From Synergistaceae bacterium (lineage in GTDB: Bacteria > Synergistota > Synergistia > Synergistales > Synergistaceae), in the NCBI GenBank assembly GCA_031274465.1, contig JAISQC010000080.1:1-24032 (forward strand): 24,032 bases of DNA. The letters run 5' to 3'. A program made the translations under genes and the position numbers. This document shows, in pieces, positions 1 through 6,297 of the stretch. Below the pieces are notes generated by a model. It was given only the letters and a program-made list of their open reading frames with translations. It had not been told where the DNA came from and ran no database searches. Each line of letters starts with the position of its first letter. Within the stretch, counting starts at the first letter, position 1.

Positions 1-86
1 AAATATATCCTACTTCCCGCCTGCGGGCAAGCGCGGAAGCGGGCGCGGGTGATTTAGGCAGGGCTTGGCGCGCCATTCAGACGCAA

Positions 87-115
87 TTGATTTGCCGCCG
101 CGAGCCGTGTATCAT
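87..115 (+). promoter_or_regulatory. possible sigma-70 promoter upstream of leader region
   Basis: A TTGATT -35 box (87-92) and a TATCAT -10 box (110-115) lie exactly 17 bases apart. Transcription would begin near 122 and run through the structured region toward the permease genes at 550. This rests on consensus matching only; neither box is perfect. Confidence 0.35.
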
Positions 116-121
116 CCCCCT

Positions 122-420
122 CGGGTCAACCAAACCCCGCCCAAATGGCTTCAATTTGCCGAAGATCATTTCTCGCATTTCTCGCGAGGGCATCCACGAA
201 GATTTCCAAAAGGCTCATAAAAATGATATAGTAAGCAACGTTATCCGCAACCATGGAAGGGTTGATTAAATGTTCTTTTCGGCGAAATGGAGTGGAATCG
301 TTCCTCGTCGATGTGGATGGCGAAAAAAGAACCGCAGTCGTAGCAGGGCTACGTCGAGGATTCTTTTTTGGACAGACATGAAGATGAGGGGCGTATACGC
401 CCATTGCAGTCAAAAGGTTA
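122..420 (+). promoter_or_regulatory. gene-free leader-like region with alternative hairpins
   Basis: No convincing protein gene is visible here. Three related segments stand out: A (272-281, GTTCTTTTCG), B (321-332, CGAAAAAAGAAC) and C (361-369, TTCTTTTTT). B can pair with A, with two bulged bases, or with C (nine perfect pairs), so the two hairpins exclude each other. The B-C hairpin has an inner CGTAGC/GCTACG stem (339-344 with 348-353) and ends in a T-run like an intrinsic terminator. The A-B arm encloses a small GGAA-TCG-TTCC hairpin (294-304). A perfect 14-base palindrome lies at 389-402. The layout resembles an attenuator or a repeated intergenic element; the RNA family is not recognised. 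Confidence 0.35.
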
Positions 421-442
421 TTTAATTACCCTTCTTTAGCTT

Positions 443-480
443 GCCTCAGGTTCGGGGAACGGATTTTCCGGGCCTGAGGC
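443..480 (+). promoter_or_regulatory. long hairpin upstream of permease gene
   Basis: GCCTCAGG (443-450) pairs perfectly with CCTGAGGC (473-480). Inside, CGGGGAA (453-459) pairs with TTTTCCG (464-470) using G-U wobbles, around a 4-base loop. No T-run follows, so it is unlikely to be an intrinsic terminator. It could be an mRNA-stabilising or processing hairpin like those between a binding-protein gene and its permeases. Confidence 0.5.
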
Positions 481-488
481 GCATCCCG

Positions 489-526
489 CTCATATCGCGG
501 CGGTTTCGCGACATCCGCGATGTGAG
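489..526 (+). promoter_or_regulatory. second long hairpin just ahead of permease gene
   Basis: CTCATATCGCGG (489-500) pairs over 12 bases with CCGCGATGTGAG (515-526), with a single wobble and a 14-base loop. The stem ends about ten bases before the GAGGAGGGGG ribosome binding site of the gene at 550. It could modulate translation, protect the mRNA 5' end, or act as an operator. Confidence 0.45.
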
Positions 527-549
527 ACAGACGCTGAGGAGGGGGCGCC

Positions 550-1425
550 GTGTATAAAAGCAGGAAAGAAGCGCTCTTGTATGGTATTCCGGGCGTGTGC
601 CTTGTGCTTTTATTCGTCTATTACCCGCTTATTTTAAATTTCGCGAACAGCTTCTATCGCTGGAACGCGTTTTCGCCGACCAGCCTGTTCGTGGGCTTTG
701 AAAACTACGCCAGGCTTTGGTCCGACCCCATAATAAAAACGGCGTTCATAAACAACGCGCTTTACGCGGTTATTTCCGTCATATTTCAGTGCGGGCTTGG
801 GCTCGTGTTCGCCGCCATTCTGGAAAACAAGATGTTTTCAAAGTTTCAGGGCTTTTTCAGGACGGTCTATTTCGTCCCCGCAGTCATATCCCTCACCGTG
901 ATAGGGATTTTGTGGCAGTTCGTCTACCACCCGATGTACGGCATAGTGAACCCGTTTTTGAAGCTGATCGGTCTGGGCGGATTGGCGACCGACTGGCTTG
1001 GCAAGGGTTCCATCGCCATATACAGCGTCATCTTCGTCTCCCAATGGCAGAACATCGGCTATATAATGCTCCTTTTCATCGTCGCCATACAAAAAATACC
1101 CTCTGAAATTTACGAATCGGCAGTGATTGACGGCGCGACAGGCATACAGGGCTTTTTTTACATCACCCTGCCGCTCGTGAAGGAGATGACGCTCGTAACC
1201 ACGGTCATAACCGTCATCGGGGCTTTCAAGGTGTTCAGCGAGGTCTACGTCATGACGGCCGGTGGGCCGGGGCACGCGACCGAGACGCTTGCGACGTACA
1301 TGTACCGCATGGGTTTCAGGAACGACGAGATGGGGTACGCCTCGGCGATATCGGCTCTCATATTCGCCGTGCTTCTGGCGCTCACGCTCGTGCAGGTCAA
1401 GATATCGAAGACGCGCGTGAAATAG
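550..1425 (+). CDS. sugar ABC transporter permease, MalF/UgpA type
   Basis: This is an inner-membrane subunit of a binding-protein-dependent carbohydrate importer (291 aa). The protein is highly hydrophobic, with a first membrane helix near residues 10-30 and about six helices in all. The family's cytoplasmic EAA loop is clear near residues 186-208, with D194-G195-A196 and the L207-P208 ending, and it docks the ATPase. The GTG start is preceded by a strong GAGGAGGGGG ribosome binding site ending 4 bases upstream. The partner permease follows 13 bases downstream, and an FrlB-like SIS enzyme comes next, so the substrate may be a glycated amine or sugar conjugate. No binding protein or ATPase gene is visible here; the former may lie upstream of the window, and the latter may be a shared MsmX-type ATPase. 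The substrate is inferred from context only. Confidence 0.93.
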   Translation: MYKSRKEALLYGIPGVCLVLLFVYYPLILNFANSFYRWNAFSPTSLFVGFENYARLWSDPIIKTAFINNALYAVISVIFQCGLGLVFAAILENKMFSKFQGFFRTVYFVPAVISLTVIGILWQFVYHPMYGIVNPFLKLIGLGGLATDWLGKGSIAIYSVIFVSQWQNIGYIMLLFIVAIQKIPSEIYESAVIDGATGIQGFFYITLPLVKEMTLVTTVITVIGAFKVFSEVYVMTAGGPGHATETLATYMYRMGFRNDEMGYASAISALIFAVLLALTLVQVKISKTRVK

Positions 1426-1438
1426 GGGGCGGTGGGTC

Positions 1439-2275
1439 GTGAAAAACGCGAGCATAAAGGCGAGGGCAGTTAAATATTCCGTCCTGTCGATTTTCTTTTT
1501 ATATGCCTTTTCCATAGTTTATCCGATACTCTGGATCGCCGTGACCGGGTTCAAGTCAAACCGGGAATTTTTCAGAAGCACATGGCGCCTGCCGACGGAA
1601 TGGATATATCAGAATTATATCGATGCCTGGAACGCGGGCGTTGGCACGTATTTTTTCAACAGCCTGCTCGTCACGGCGGCGAGCGTGTTTTTCACCGTCA
1701 TCCTGAGCGCGTTTTTGGGCTTCGTTTTGACGAGATACACGTTCAAATTCAAGAAGCTGGTGTTCGTGCTCGTGCTGGGGGGAATGATGCTCTCTCCCGA
1801 GGTGAGCCTGATAGCTCTTTTCAGGCTTCTCCAGGACATTGGCCTTTATAACACCTACTGGGCTCTGATAATAACTTACACCGCGTTTCGCATACCGTTC
1901 ACGACGTTTTTGATGCGCAGCTATTTTCTCGGTTTGCCCCGCGAGGTGGAGGAAGCGGCGTTCATCGACGGATGCACCTCGTTTCAGATATTCACTAAGA
2001 TAATACTGCCGATGTCGAAGCCGATAATCGCCACTGCGGCCCTGCTGGCGGCGATGGTTTTCTGGAACGAGTTCATGTTCGGGCTGGTCTTCATAGAGTC
2101 GAGCGCGCTGAAGACGATACCGGTGGGCCTGATGAACCTCCAGGGCGCGCTCAACGCAAAGTGGACGACGATGCTGGCCGGGCTCGCCATGTCGGCCTTC
2201 CCGATGATCCTGCTGTTTTTGCTGTGTCAGAAGCAGTTCGTGCGCGGCCTCACGTCGGGCAGCGTGAAAGGCTGA
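1439..2275 (+). CDS. sugar ABC transporter permease, MalG/UgpE type
   Basis: This is the second inner-membrane permease of the carbohydrate importer (278 aa), forming a heterodimer with the upstream gene product. It has an N-terminal helix near residues 14-36 and several further helices. The EAA loop, EEAAFIDG at residues 171-178 ending in L190-P191, matches the MalG class and contacts the ATPase. The GTG start follows a G-rich ribosome binding site, with only 13 bases between this gene and the previous one, indicating one transcript. The protein has normal family length and intact motifs. In the Bacillus frl operon, two permeases of this kind sit with the deglycase FrlB, as here, but sequence alone does not fix the substrate. 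Confidence 0.93.
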   Translation: MKNASIKARAVKYSVLSIFFLYAFSIVYPILWIAVTGFKSNREFFRSTWRLPTEWIYQNYIDAWNAGVGTYFFNSLLVTAASVFFTVILSAFLGFVLTRYTFKFKKLVFVLVLGGMMLSPEVSLIALFRLLQDIGLYNTYWALIITYTAFRIPFTTFLMRSYFLGLPREVEEAAFIDGCTSFQIFTKIILPMSKPIIATAALLAAMVFWNEFMFGLVFIESSALKTIPVGLMNLQGALNAKWTTMLAGLAMSAFPMILLFLLCQKQFVRGLTSGSVKG

Positions 2276-2288
2276 TTTTCGCGCCGCA

Positions 2289-2316
2289 TTGCCTGATCCG
2301 CACGAAGTTGTATAAT
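2289..2316 (+). promoter_or_regulatory. possible internal promoter for the SIS-domain gene
   Basis: A TTGCCT -35 box (2289-2294) and a perfect TATAAT -10 box (2311-2316) are spaced 16 bases apart. They lie in the 91-base gap after the permease gene, so the deglycase-like gene may be transcribed separately as well as by readthrough. Confidence 0.5.
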
Positions 2317-2366
2317 TCCCTAAGCAATGACGCACGTCAATTTAAATTTTCTGGAGGGGATTTAAG

Positions 2367-3359
2367 ATGTTCAATTTTGACGAAAAAGCGTTTCTGGAAA
2401 AAGAGAAAAACGCGCTTGCCATACGTGCTGACGTCGAAAAGGCAATAGACGCCGAACACAAAAAGGGATTCAAAAACGTGTTTTTCATCGGCGTGGGCGG
2501 AAGCACCACGGCGCAGATGGAGATGGAGCCCATCCTGAAATCGCGCTCGACGCTCGGCGTTTACCTCGAAAACGCCGCCGAGTTCGTCACCCGGGGCAAC
2601 AAGCGCTTCTCGAAGGACTCGCTGGTGGTGACCTCTTCTGTTTCCGGCGACACCGCCGAGATAGTGCGGGCGATCGAATACGCGAAAAGCCATGGCGCGA
2701 AGGTGATCGCCTTCGTGAAAAACGCCGACACCCCGGTCGGGAAGCTCGCCGATTACCCCATCGCGAACGAGGCCGGCAACACGTATTTCTGGTATGCGGT
2801 GACGATGCGCCTCATGTTCTTGAACGGCGATTTCCCGGAGTACGACAAGTTCTTTAAAGAGCTCGACTCGCTGCCGGACGCGCTCGTGGATGTCCAGAAG
2901 AAGGCTGACGACAAGGCTTTGGAGTTCGCGGAAAAATATTGGAACGAGCCGATACTGTACTTTGTCGGCGCCGGAAACATGTGGGGCTGGGCGTACTGCT
3001 ACGCCATGTGCCTTTTGGAGGAGATGCAGTGGATGCGGACGAAGTCGATTCACGCGTCCGACTTTTTCCACGGCACGCTCGAAGTCATCGACCGCGACAC
3101 AGCGGTGGTGCTTTTCAAGGGCGAGGACGAAACCCGCCCGCTCGCGGACCGGGTCGAGAAGTTCGTGCCGCGCGTGAGCGCGCGATTCACTGCGTTCGAC
3201 ACGAAGGACTACAAGCTGAAGGGCATTTCTCCAGAGTTTCGCGGCCTGATCTCCCCCCGCGTGATGGAGGCCGTGTGCGAGCGCATTACGGCCCACCTCG
3301 AGCATTATCGCAAGCACCCAAAGGAGATACGCCGCTATTACAGGAAGCTCACCTACTGA
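2367..3359 (+). CDS. SIS-domain sugar isomerase/deglycase, FrlB-like
   Basis: This cytoplasmic sugar-phosphate enzyme has two SIS domains (330 aa), close in length and layout to FrlB fructosamine-6-phosphate deglycase. FrlB splits phosphorylated Amadori products into glucose 6-phosphate and an amine. The first SIS domain shows GVGGS (residues 42-46) and the phosphosugar-binding TSSVSGDT stretch (89-96). The second begins around FVGAGN and carries HASDFFHGTLEVID, a histidine/glutamate-rich active-site segment typical of GlmS-, AgaS- and FrlB-type enzymes. The ATG start has a good CTGGAGGGG ribosome binding site. Its position next to two sugar permeases supports conjugate catabolism. No FrlD-type kinase is adjacent, so phosphorylation must occur elsewhere, or the real substrate is another phosphosugar amine. 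Family assignment is confident; exact substrate is not. Confidence 0.8.
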   Translation: MFNFDEKAFLEKEKNALAIRADVEKAIDAEHKKGFKNVFFIGVGGSTTAQMEMEPILKSRSTLGVYLENAAEFVTRGNKRFSKDSLVVTSSVSGDTAEIVRAIEYAKSHGAKVIAFVKNADTPVGKLADYPIANEAGNTYFWYAVTMRLMFLNGDFPEYDKFFKELDSLPDALVDVQKKADDKALEFAEKYWNEPILYFVGAGNMWGWAYCYAMCLLEEMQWMRTKSIHASDFFHGTLEVIDRDTAVVLFKGEDETRPLADRVEKFVPRVSARFTAFDTKDYKLKGISPEFRGLISPRVMEAVCERITAHLEHYRKHPKEIRRYYRKLTY

Positions 3360-3405
3360 CCGAGGCAGACGGCGCGCGCGGGCCTCGCTTGGTTCAGGTT
3401 AGCAC

Positions 3406-3433
3406 TTGACGTCTTCGAAAAATCTTGTACAAT
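3406..3433 (+). promoter_or_regulatory. promoter of the tRNA-tuf transcript
   Basis: A TTGACG -35 box (3406-3411) and a TACAAT -10 box (3428-3433) are separated by 16 bases. The predicted start is about 35 bases before the first tRNA, as expected for a stable-RNA operon promoter. Confidence 0.65.
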
Positions 3434-3473
3434 ACGGACTGTTCGGCTTCCGATAATGGCGGCGGCGGAACGC

Positions 3474-3549
3474 GCCGGTGTAGCTCAGCAGGCAGAGCAG
3501 CTGACTTGTAATCAGCAGGTCGTCCGTTCGATTCGGATCGCCGGCTCCA
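3474..3549 (+). tRNA. tRNA-Thr (anticodon TGT)
   Basis: A complete cloverleaf can be drawn. The acceptor arm GCCGGTG pairs with CGCCGGC (3539-3545) with one G-U. A GCTGA/TCAGC anticodon stem encloses loop CTTGTAA, giving anticodon TGT, and the T arm has a GTTCGATTC core. The CCA end is encoded (3547-3549). First gene of the tRNA-tuf cluster, corresponding to thrU in E. coli. Confidence 0.97.
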
Positions 3550-3561
3550 GAGCGTGAACGT

Positions 3562-3647
3562 GGTGGGGTGGCCGAGCGGTCAAAGGCAACAGACTGTAAA
3601 TCTGTCGGGGTACCCCTACGTAGGTTCGAACCCTACCCCCACCACCA
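3562..3647 (+). tRNA. tRNA-Tyr (anticodon GTA)
   Basis: A class II tRNA with a long variable arm. The acceptor GGTGGGG (3562-3568) pairs with CCCCACC (3637-3643), and the anticodon loop CTGTAAA gives GTA. The T stem is GTAGG/CCTAC around TTCGAAC, and CCA is encoded. It lies 12 bases after tRNA-Thr(TGT). Confidence 0.97.
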
Positions 3648-3667
3648 TTTTTATTTTTTGGCGATTC

Positions 3668-3743
3668 GCCGACTTAGCTCAGCAGGTAGAGCACATCCAT
3701 GGTAAGGATGGGGTCTCCGGTTCGAGTCCGGAAGTCGGCTCCA
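3668..3743 (+). tRNA. tRNA-Thr (anticodon GGT)
   Basis: The acceptor GCCGACT (3668-3674) pairs perfectly with AGTCGGC (3733-3739). A CATCC/GGATG anticodon stem encloses loop ATGGTAA, giving anticodon GGT (Thr). CCA is encoded (3741-3743). It is the tRNA immediately upstream of tuf, as thrT is upstream of tufB in E. coli; the tRNA-Gly found between Tyr and Thr in E. coli is absent. Confidence 0.97.
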
Positions 3744-3751
3744 GAATTTGG

Positions 3752-3788
3752 AGAGATCCGGCCTCAGGAAGGCGGCGGGGTCTCTTTT
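3752..3788 (+). terminator. terminator/attenuator-like hairpin between tRNAs and tuf
   Basis: AGAGATCCGGCC (3752-3763) pairs with GGCGGGGTCTCT (3774-3785), with one mismatch and one wobble, around a 10-base loop. A short T-run follows (3785-3788). It could partly terminate transcription after the tRNAs or serve as a processing site. The short T-run makes full termination doubtful. Confidence 0.5.
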
Positions 3789-3851
3789 GCTGGAGATCTT
3801 CGCGGGTGCCAGGGGTATGGCTAATGGCAGAAAGACAGGGAGGCTCGGGAC

Positions 3852-5042
3852 ATGGCAAAGGCGAAGTTTGAGAGGAACAAGCCGCATCTGAACATAGGGA
3901 CGATAGGGCACATAGACCACGGGAAGACGACGCTGACGGCGGCGATAACGAAGACGCTCGCGAGGAAGGGTTACGCGGACTTCACGCCGTTCGACATGAT
4001 AGACAAGGCGCCGGAGGAGAGGGAGCGCGGCATAACGATCAACATAGCGCACGTGGAGTACGAGACGGACTCGCGCCACTACGCGCACATAGACTGCCCC
4101 GGGCACGCGGACTACATCAAGAACATGATAACCGGCGCGGCGCAGATGGACGGTGCGGTGCTTGTGGTGAGCGCGGCGGACGGGCCGATGCCGCAGACGA
4201 GGGAGCACGTGCTGCTCGCGCGCCAGGTCAACGTGCCGGCGCTGGTGGTGTTCATGAACAAGGTGGACATGGTGGACGACCCGGAGCTTCTGGACCTGGT
4301 TGAGATGGAGGTGAGGGAGCTCCTGTCGAAGTACGAGTTCCCCGGCGACGACATCCCCGTGATCCGCGGGTCCGCGCTGAAGGCGCTCGAGTCGGACTCG
4401 GACGACGAGTGGACTAAGGGGATAACGGAGCTGATGGACGCGTGCGACAGCTACATCCCTGCGCCTGTGAGGGAGACGGACAAGCCGTACCTGATGCCGA
4501 TAGAGGACGTGTTCACGATCACCGGGCGCGGCACCGTGGTGACCGGCAGGGTGGAGCGCGGGATAATCAAGCCGGCGGACGAGGTCGAGATAGTCGGGAT
4601 AAAGGACACGCAGAAGACTGTGGCGACGAGCCTGGAGATGTTCAGGAAGATACTGGACAACGCGCAGGCGGGGGACAACGTGGGGGTACTGCTGCGGGGG
4701 ACCGGCAAGGACGAGGTGGAGCGCGGGCAGGTGCTGGCGAAGCCCGGGAGCATAAAGCCGTACAAGCACTTCAACGGGGAGGTGTACGTGCTGAAGAAGG
4801 AGGAGGGCGGGCGCCACACGCCGTTTTTCTCCGGCTACAAGCCCCAGTTCTACTTCCGGACGACGGACGTGACGGGCGAGATAAAGCTGGCGGATGGGAT
4901 CGAGATGGTGATGCCCGGAGACAACAGCACGTTCGAGGTTAAGCTGATAGCGCCCATAGCGATGGAGCCGGGCCTGAGGTTCGCGGTGCGCGAGGGCGGC
5001 CGCACGGTCGGCGCCGGCGTCGTCACCGAAATATTGGAGTGA
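3852..5042 (+). CDS. tuf: elongation factor Tu
   Basis: This GTPase delivers aminoacyl-tRNA to the ribosomal A site (396 aa, normal length). The GTPase motifs are intact: GHIDHGKT at residues 19-26, DCPGH at 81-85 and NKVD at 136-139. The beta-barrel domains 2 and 3 follow, ending with the typical GGRTVGAGVV segment. The ATG start has a GGGAGG ribosome binding site. It follows three tRNA genes in the classical thrU-tyrU-thrT-tufB arrangement and is 7 bases from rpmG. The gene uses AUA for isoleucine and AGG for arginine very often, unusual for such a highly expressed gene by E. coli standards, which implies abundant matching tRNAs. Confidence 0.99.
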   Translation: MAKAKFERNKPHLNIGTIGHIDHGKTTLTAAITKTLARKGYADFTPFDMIDKAPEERERGITINIAHVEYETDSRHYAHIDCPGHADYIKNMITGAAQMDGAVLVVSAADGPMPQTREHVLLARQVNVPALVVFMNKVDMVDDPELLDLVEMEVRELLSKYEFPGDDIPVIRGSALKALESDSDDEWTKGITELMDACDSYIPAPVRETDKPYLMPIEDVFTITGRGTVVTGRVERGIIKPADEVEIVGIKDTQKTVATSLEMFRKILDNAQAGDNVGVLLRGTGKDEVERGQVLAKPGSIKPYKHFNGEVYVLKKEEGGRHTPFFSGYKPQFYFRTTDVTGEIKLADGIEMVMPGDNSTFEVKLIAPIAMEPGLRFAVREGGRTVGAGVVTEILE

Positions 5043-5049
5043 TATTGAC

Positions 5050-5199
5050 ATGGCTGATATAGTAGGATTGCAGTGCACGGAGTGCAAGCGACGCAACTAC
5101 GTCACTCACGTGAACAAGAAGAAGGCGCAGAAGAAACTGGAGAAGCTGAAGCACTGCAAATGGTGCAACAAGCATACCTTGCACAAAGAGACGAAGTAG
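5050..5199 (+). CDS. rpmG: 50S ribosomal protein L33
   Basis: A 49-residue basic protein of the large ribosomal subunit. Cysteines 9, 12, 36 and 39 form the two CxxC pairs of the zinc-binding form of L33, and the C-terminal HTLHKETK-type tail is characteristic. It starts 7 bases after the tuf stop codon, so it is probably co-translated with tuf. The order rpmG, tRNA-Trp, secE, nusG is common in bacteria and supports the identification. The four-cysteine form implies a zinc-dependent version; no zinc-free paralog is visible in this window. Confidence 0.97.
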   Translation: MADIVGLQCTECKRRNYVTHVNKKKAQKKLEKLKHCKWCNKHTLHKETK

Positions 5200-5207
5200 T
5201 GTAGAAT
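5179..5207 (+). promoter_or_regulatory. possible promoter for tRNA-Trp/secE/nusG
   Basis: A TTGCAC -35 box (5179-5184, inside the end of rpmG) and a TAGAAT -10 box (5202-5207) are exactly 17 bases apart. The predicted start falls just ahead of tRNA-Trp, so this could be a secondary promoter separating tuf-rpmG from downstream genes. Confidence 0.5.
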
Positions 5208-5220
5208 ACCCTTTGCGCGC

Positions 5221-5298
5221 AGGTCCGTAGCTCCTAACTGGTAGAGCATCGCACTCCAAATGCGGGGGTTGAGGGTTCGAATCCTTCCGGGCCTGCCA
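5221..5298 (+). tRNA. tRNA-Trp (anticodon CCA)
   Basis: The acceptor AGGTCCG pairs with CGGGCCT (5288-5294). The anticodon loop CTCCAAA gives anticodon CCA, and the T arm is GAGGG/CCTTC around TTCGAAT. The 3' CCA is encoded (5296-5298). The D loop is a little long (78 bases overall). Its position between rpmG and secE is the common bacterial arrangement. Confidence 0.97.
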
Positions 5299-5337
5299 TT
5301 TTTATGCGAATATTAAATTAAACGAGGAGGTCGGGGT

Positions 5338-5541
5338 ATGAAAACGGTCCTCGACTTTTACGGCAGGTCGAAGGTTTTTTTGCGTGAATCTAAGGCGGAA
5401 CTTAAAAAGGTCTCGTGGCCGACGAAAAAACAGGTGTGGTATTCGACGCTCGTGGTTGTCGTGCTGACGGCAGTCATGGGCCTTTACCTCGGAATAGTGG
5501 ATTTTGCGCTCACCGCTATCCTCTCCCGTCTTGCGGGCTGA
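5338..5541 (+). CDS. secE: preprotein translocase subunit SecE
   Basis: The small essential subunit of the SecYEG channel in the inner membrane (67 aa, the short single-span form). The cytoplasmic amphipathic helix ends in the family motif ELKKVSWPTKKQV (about residues 21-33). One membrane helix follows (about 38-60). The ATG has a GAGGAGG ribosome binding site. It lies between tRNA-Trp and nusG, its usual location. Confidence 0.97.
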   Translation: MKTVLDFYGRSKVFLRESKAELKKVSWPTKKQVWYSTLVVVVLTAVMGLYLGIVDFALTAILSRLAG

Positions 5542-5577
5542 CGGCATGAACGACAATCAGCCCCGGATCATCTGAAT

Positions 5578-6132
5578 ATGGCCGATTTCAGCGAAAACTC
5601 CGGGCGCCAGTGGTATGTAGTGCAGACCTATTCGGGTTACGAGAATAAGGTCCGCGCCAACTTGGAGCAGCGAATTGCCACTATGAGCATGGAGGACAGG
5701 ATATTCCGCGTATTGGTCCCAGTTGAGGAGAGGACCTTCAACAAGGAGGGGAAGGTAAGGCACGTCAGGCGCAAGGTCTTCCCGAGCTATGTGTTGGTCG
5801 AGATGATTCTCGAGGAGCAGTCGTGGTACGTCGTCCGCCATACTCCGGGCGTCACAGGCTTCGTCGGCACAGGCAACCACCCAATCGCCCTCTCCGCCAA
5901 AGAAGTCAGCGAAATTATGGCTAAAATCTCGAAAGATCAGGCCAAGCCCAAGATCGAAATAGCGTTCAAGCCCGGCGACACCATCAGGGTGAAGAGCGGG
6001 CCGTTCGTCAACCAGGTCGGCCCCGTGGTCGAGGTGAACGCGGACAAGGGCAAGGTCAAATTCAGCGTGACGCTGTTCGGCGGGCGGGAGACCCTGACCG
6101 AGGCCGATTACACCGATCTGGAGAAATTATAG
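5578..6132 (+). CDS. nusG: transcription termination/antitermination protein NusG
   Basis: NusG binds RNA polymerase and links it to Rho or the ribosome (184 aa). The NGN domain begins with RQWYVVQTYSGYE (residues 10-22). The C-terminal KOW domain (about 128-184) carries FKPGDTIRVKSGPF. Length and layout are standard, with no inserted domain. The ATG at 5578 is the first usable start after an in-frame stop, yet no clear ribosome binding site precedes it. A nine-codon frame (5546-5575) ends two bases upstream, so translation may depend on coupling with secE. The neighbours secE and rplK are those expected. Confidence 0.98.
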   Translation: MADFSENSGRQWYVVQTYSGYENKVRANLEQRIATMSMEDRIFRVLVPVEERTFNKEGKVRHVRRKVFPSYVLVEMILEEQSWYVVRHTPGVTGFVGTGNHPIALSAKEVSEIMAKISKDQAKPKIEIAFKPGDTIRVKSGPFVNQVGPVVEVNADKGKVKFSVTLFGGRETLTEADYTDLEKL

Positions 6133-6214
6133 GCTTGGTTTTTTATAAAAATTGAAACTGAACATGTCGCCGCCAGGGCCCACGGCTCCGGCGGTTTCAA
6201 AAGAGGCAGTCAAT

Positions 6215-6242
6215 CCGTAGGCCGCGCCCGGCCGCTTTACGG
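6215..6242 (+). promoter_or_regulatory. candidate L1-binding hairpin in the rplK leader
   Basis: Stem CCGTA (6215-6219)/TACGG (6238-6242) continues into GGCCG (6220-6224)/CGGCC (6229-6233), with a 4-base loop and an asymmetric GCTT bulge on the 3' side. Two helices joined by an asymmetric loop, about 55 bases before rplK, is the general shape of the L1 autoregulatory site. The sequence match was not verified. Confidence 0.35.
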
Positions 6243-6297
6243 TTGCGCGCGCGTATTTCGGCATGCGCCTCAAAAATTAAGGAGGTATTTCTGTATA

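Noticed and set aside
87..269. Plus-strand 60-codon frame near the left end
   Set aside because: No ribosome binding site, no recognisable domain and overlap with the antisense frame; more likely non-coding.
126..413. Minus-strand open frame of 95 codons in the leader region
   Set aside because: It spans the hairpin arms, has an unusual composition and no domain; pairing structure explains the region better. It could be a repeat-derived spurious frame.
3651..5096. Long open frame antisense to tuf and rpmG on the minus strand
   Set aside because: It overlaps certain genes completely and has a low-complexity His/Arg/Val/Leu-rich translation, as expected from a GC-rich antisense frame. No family is recognisable.
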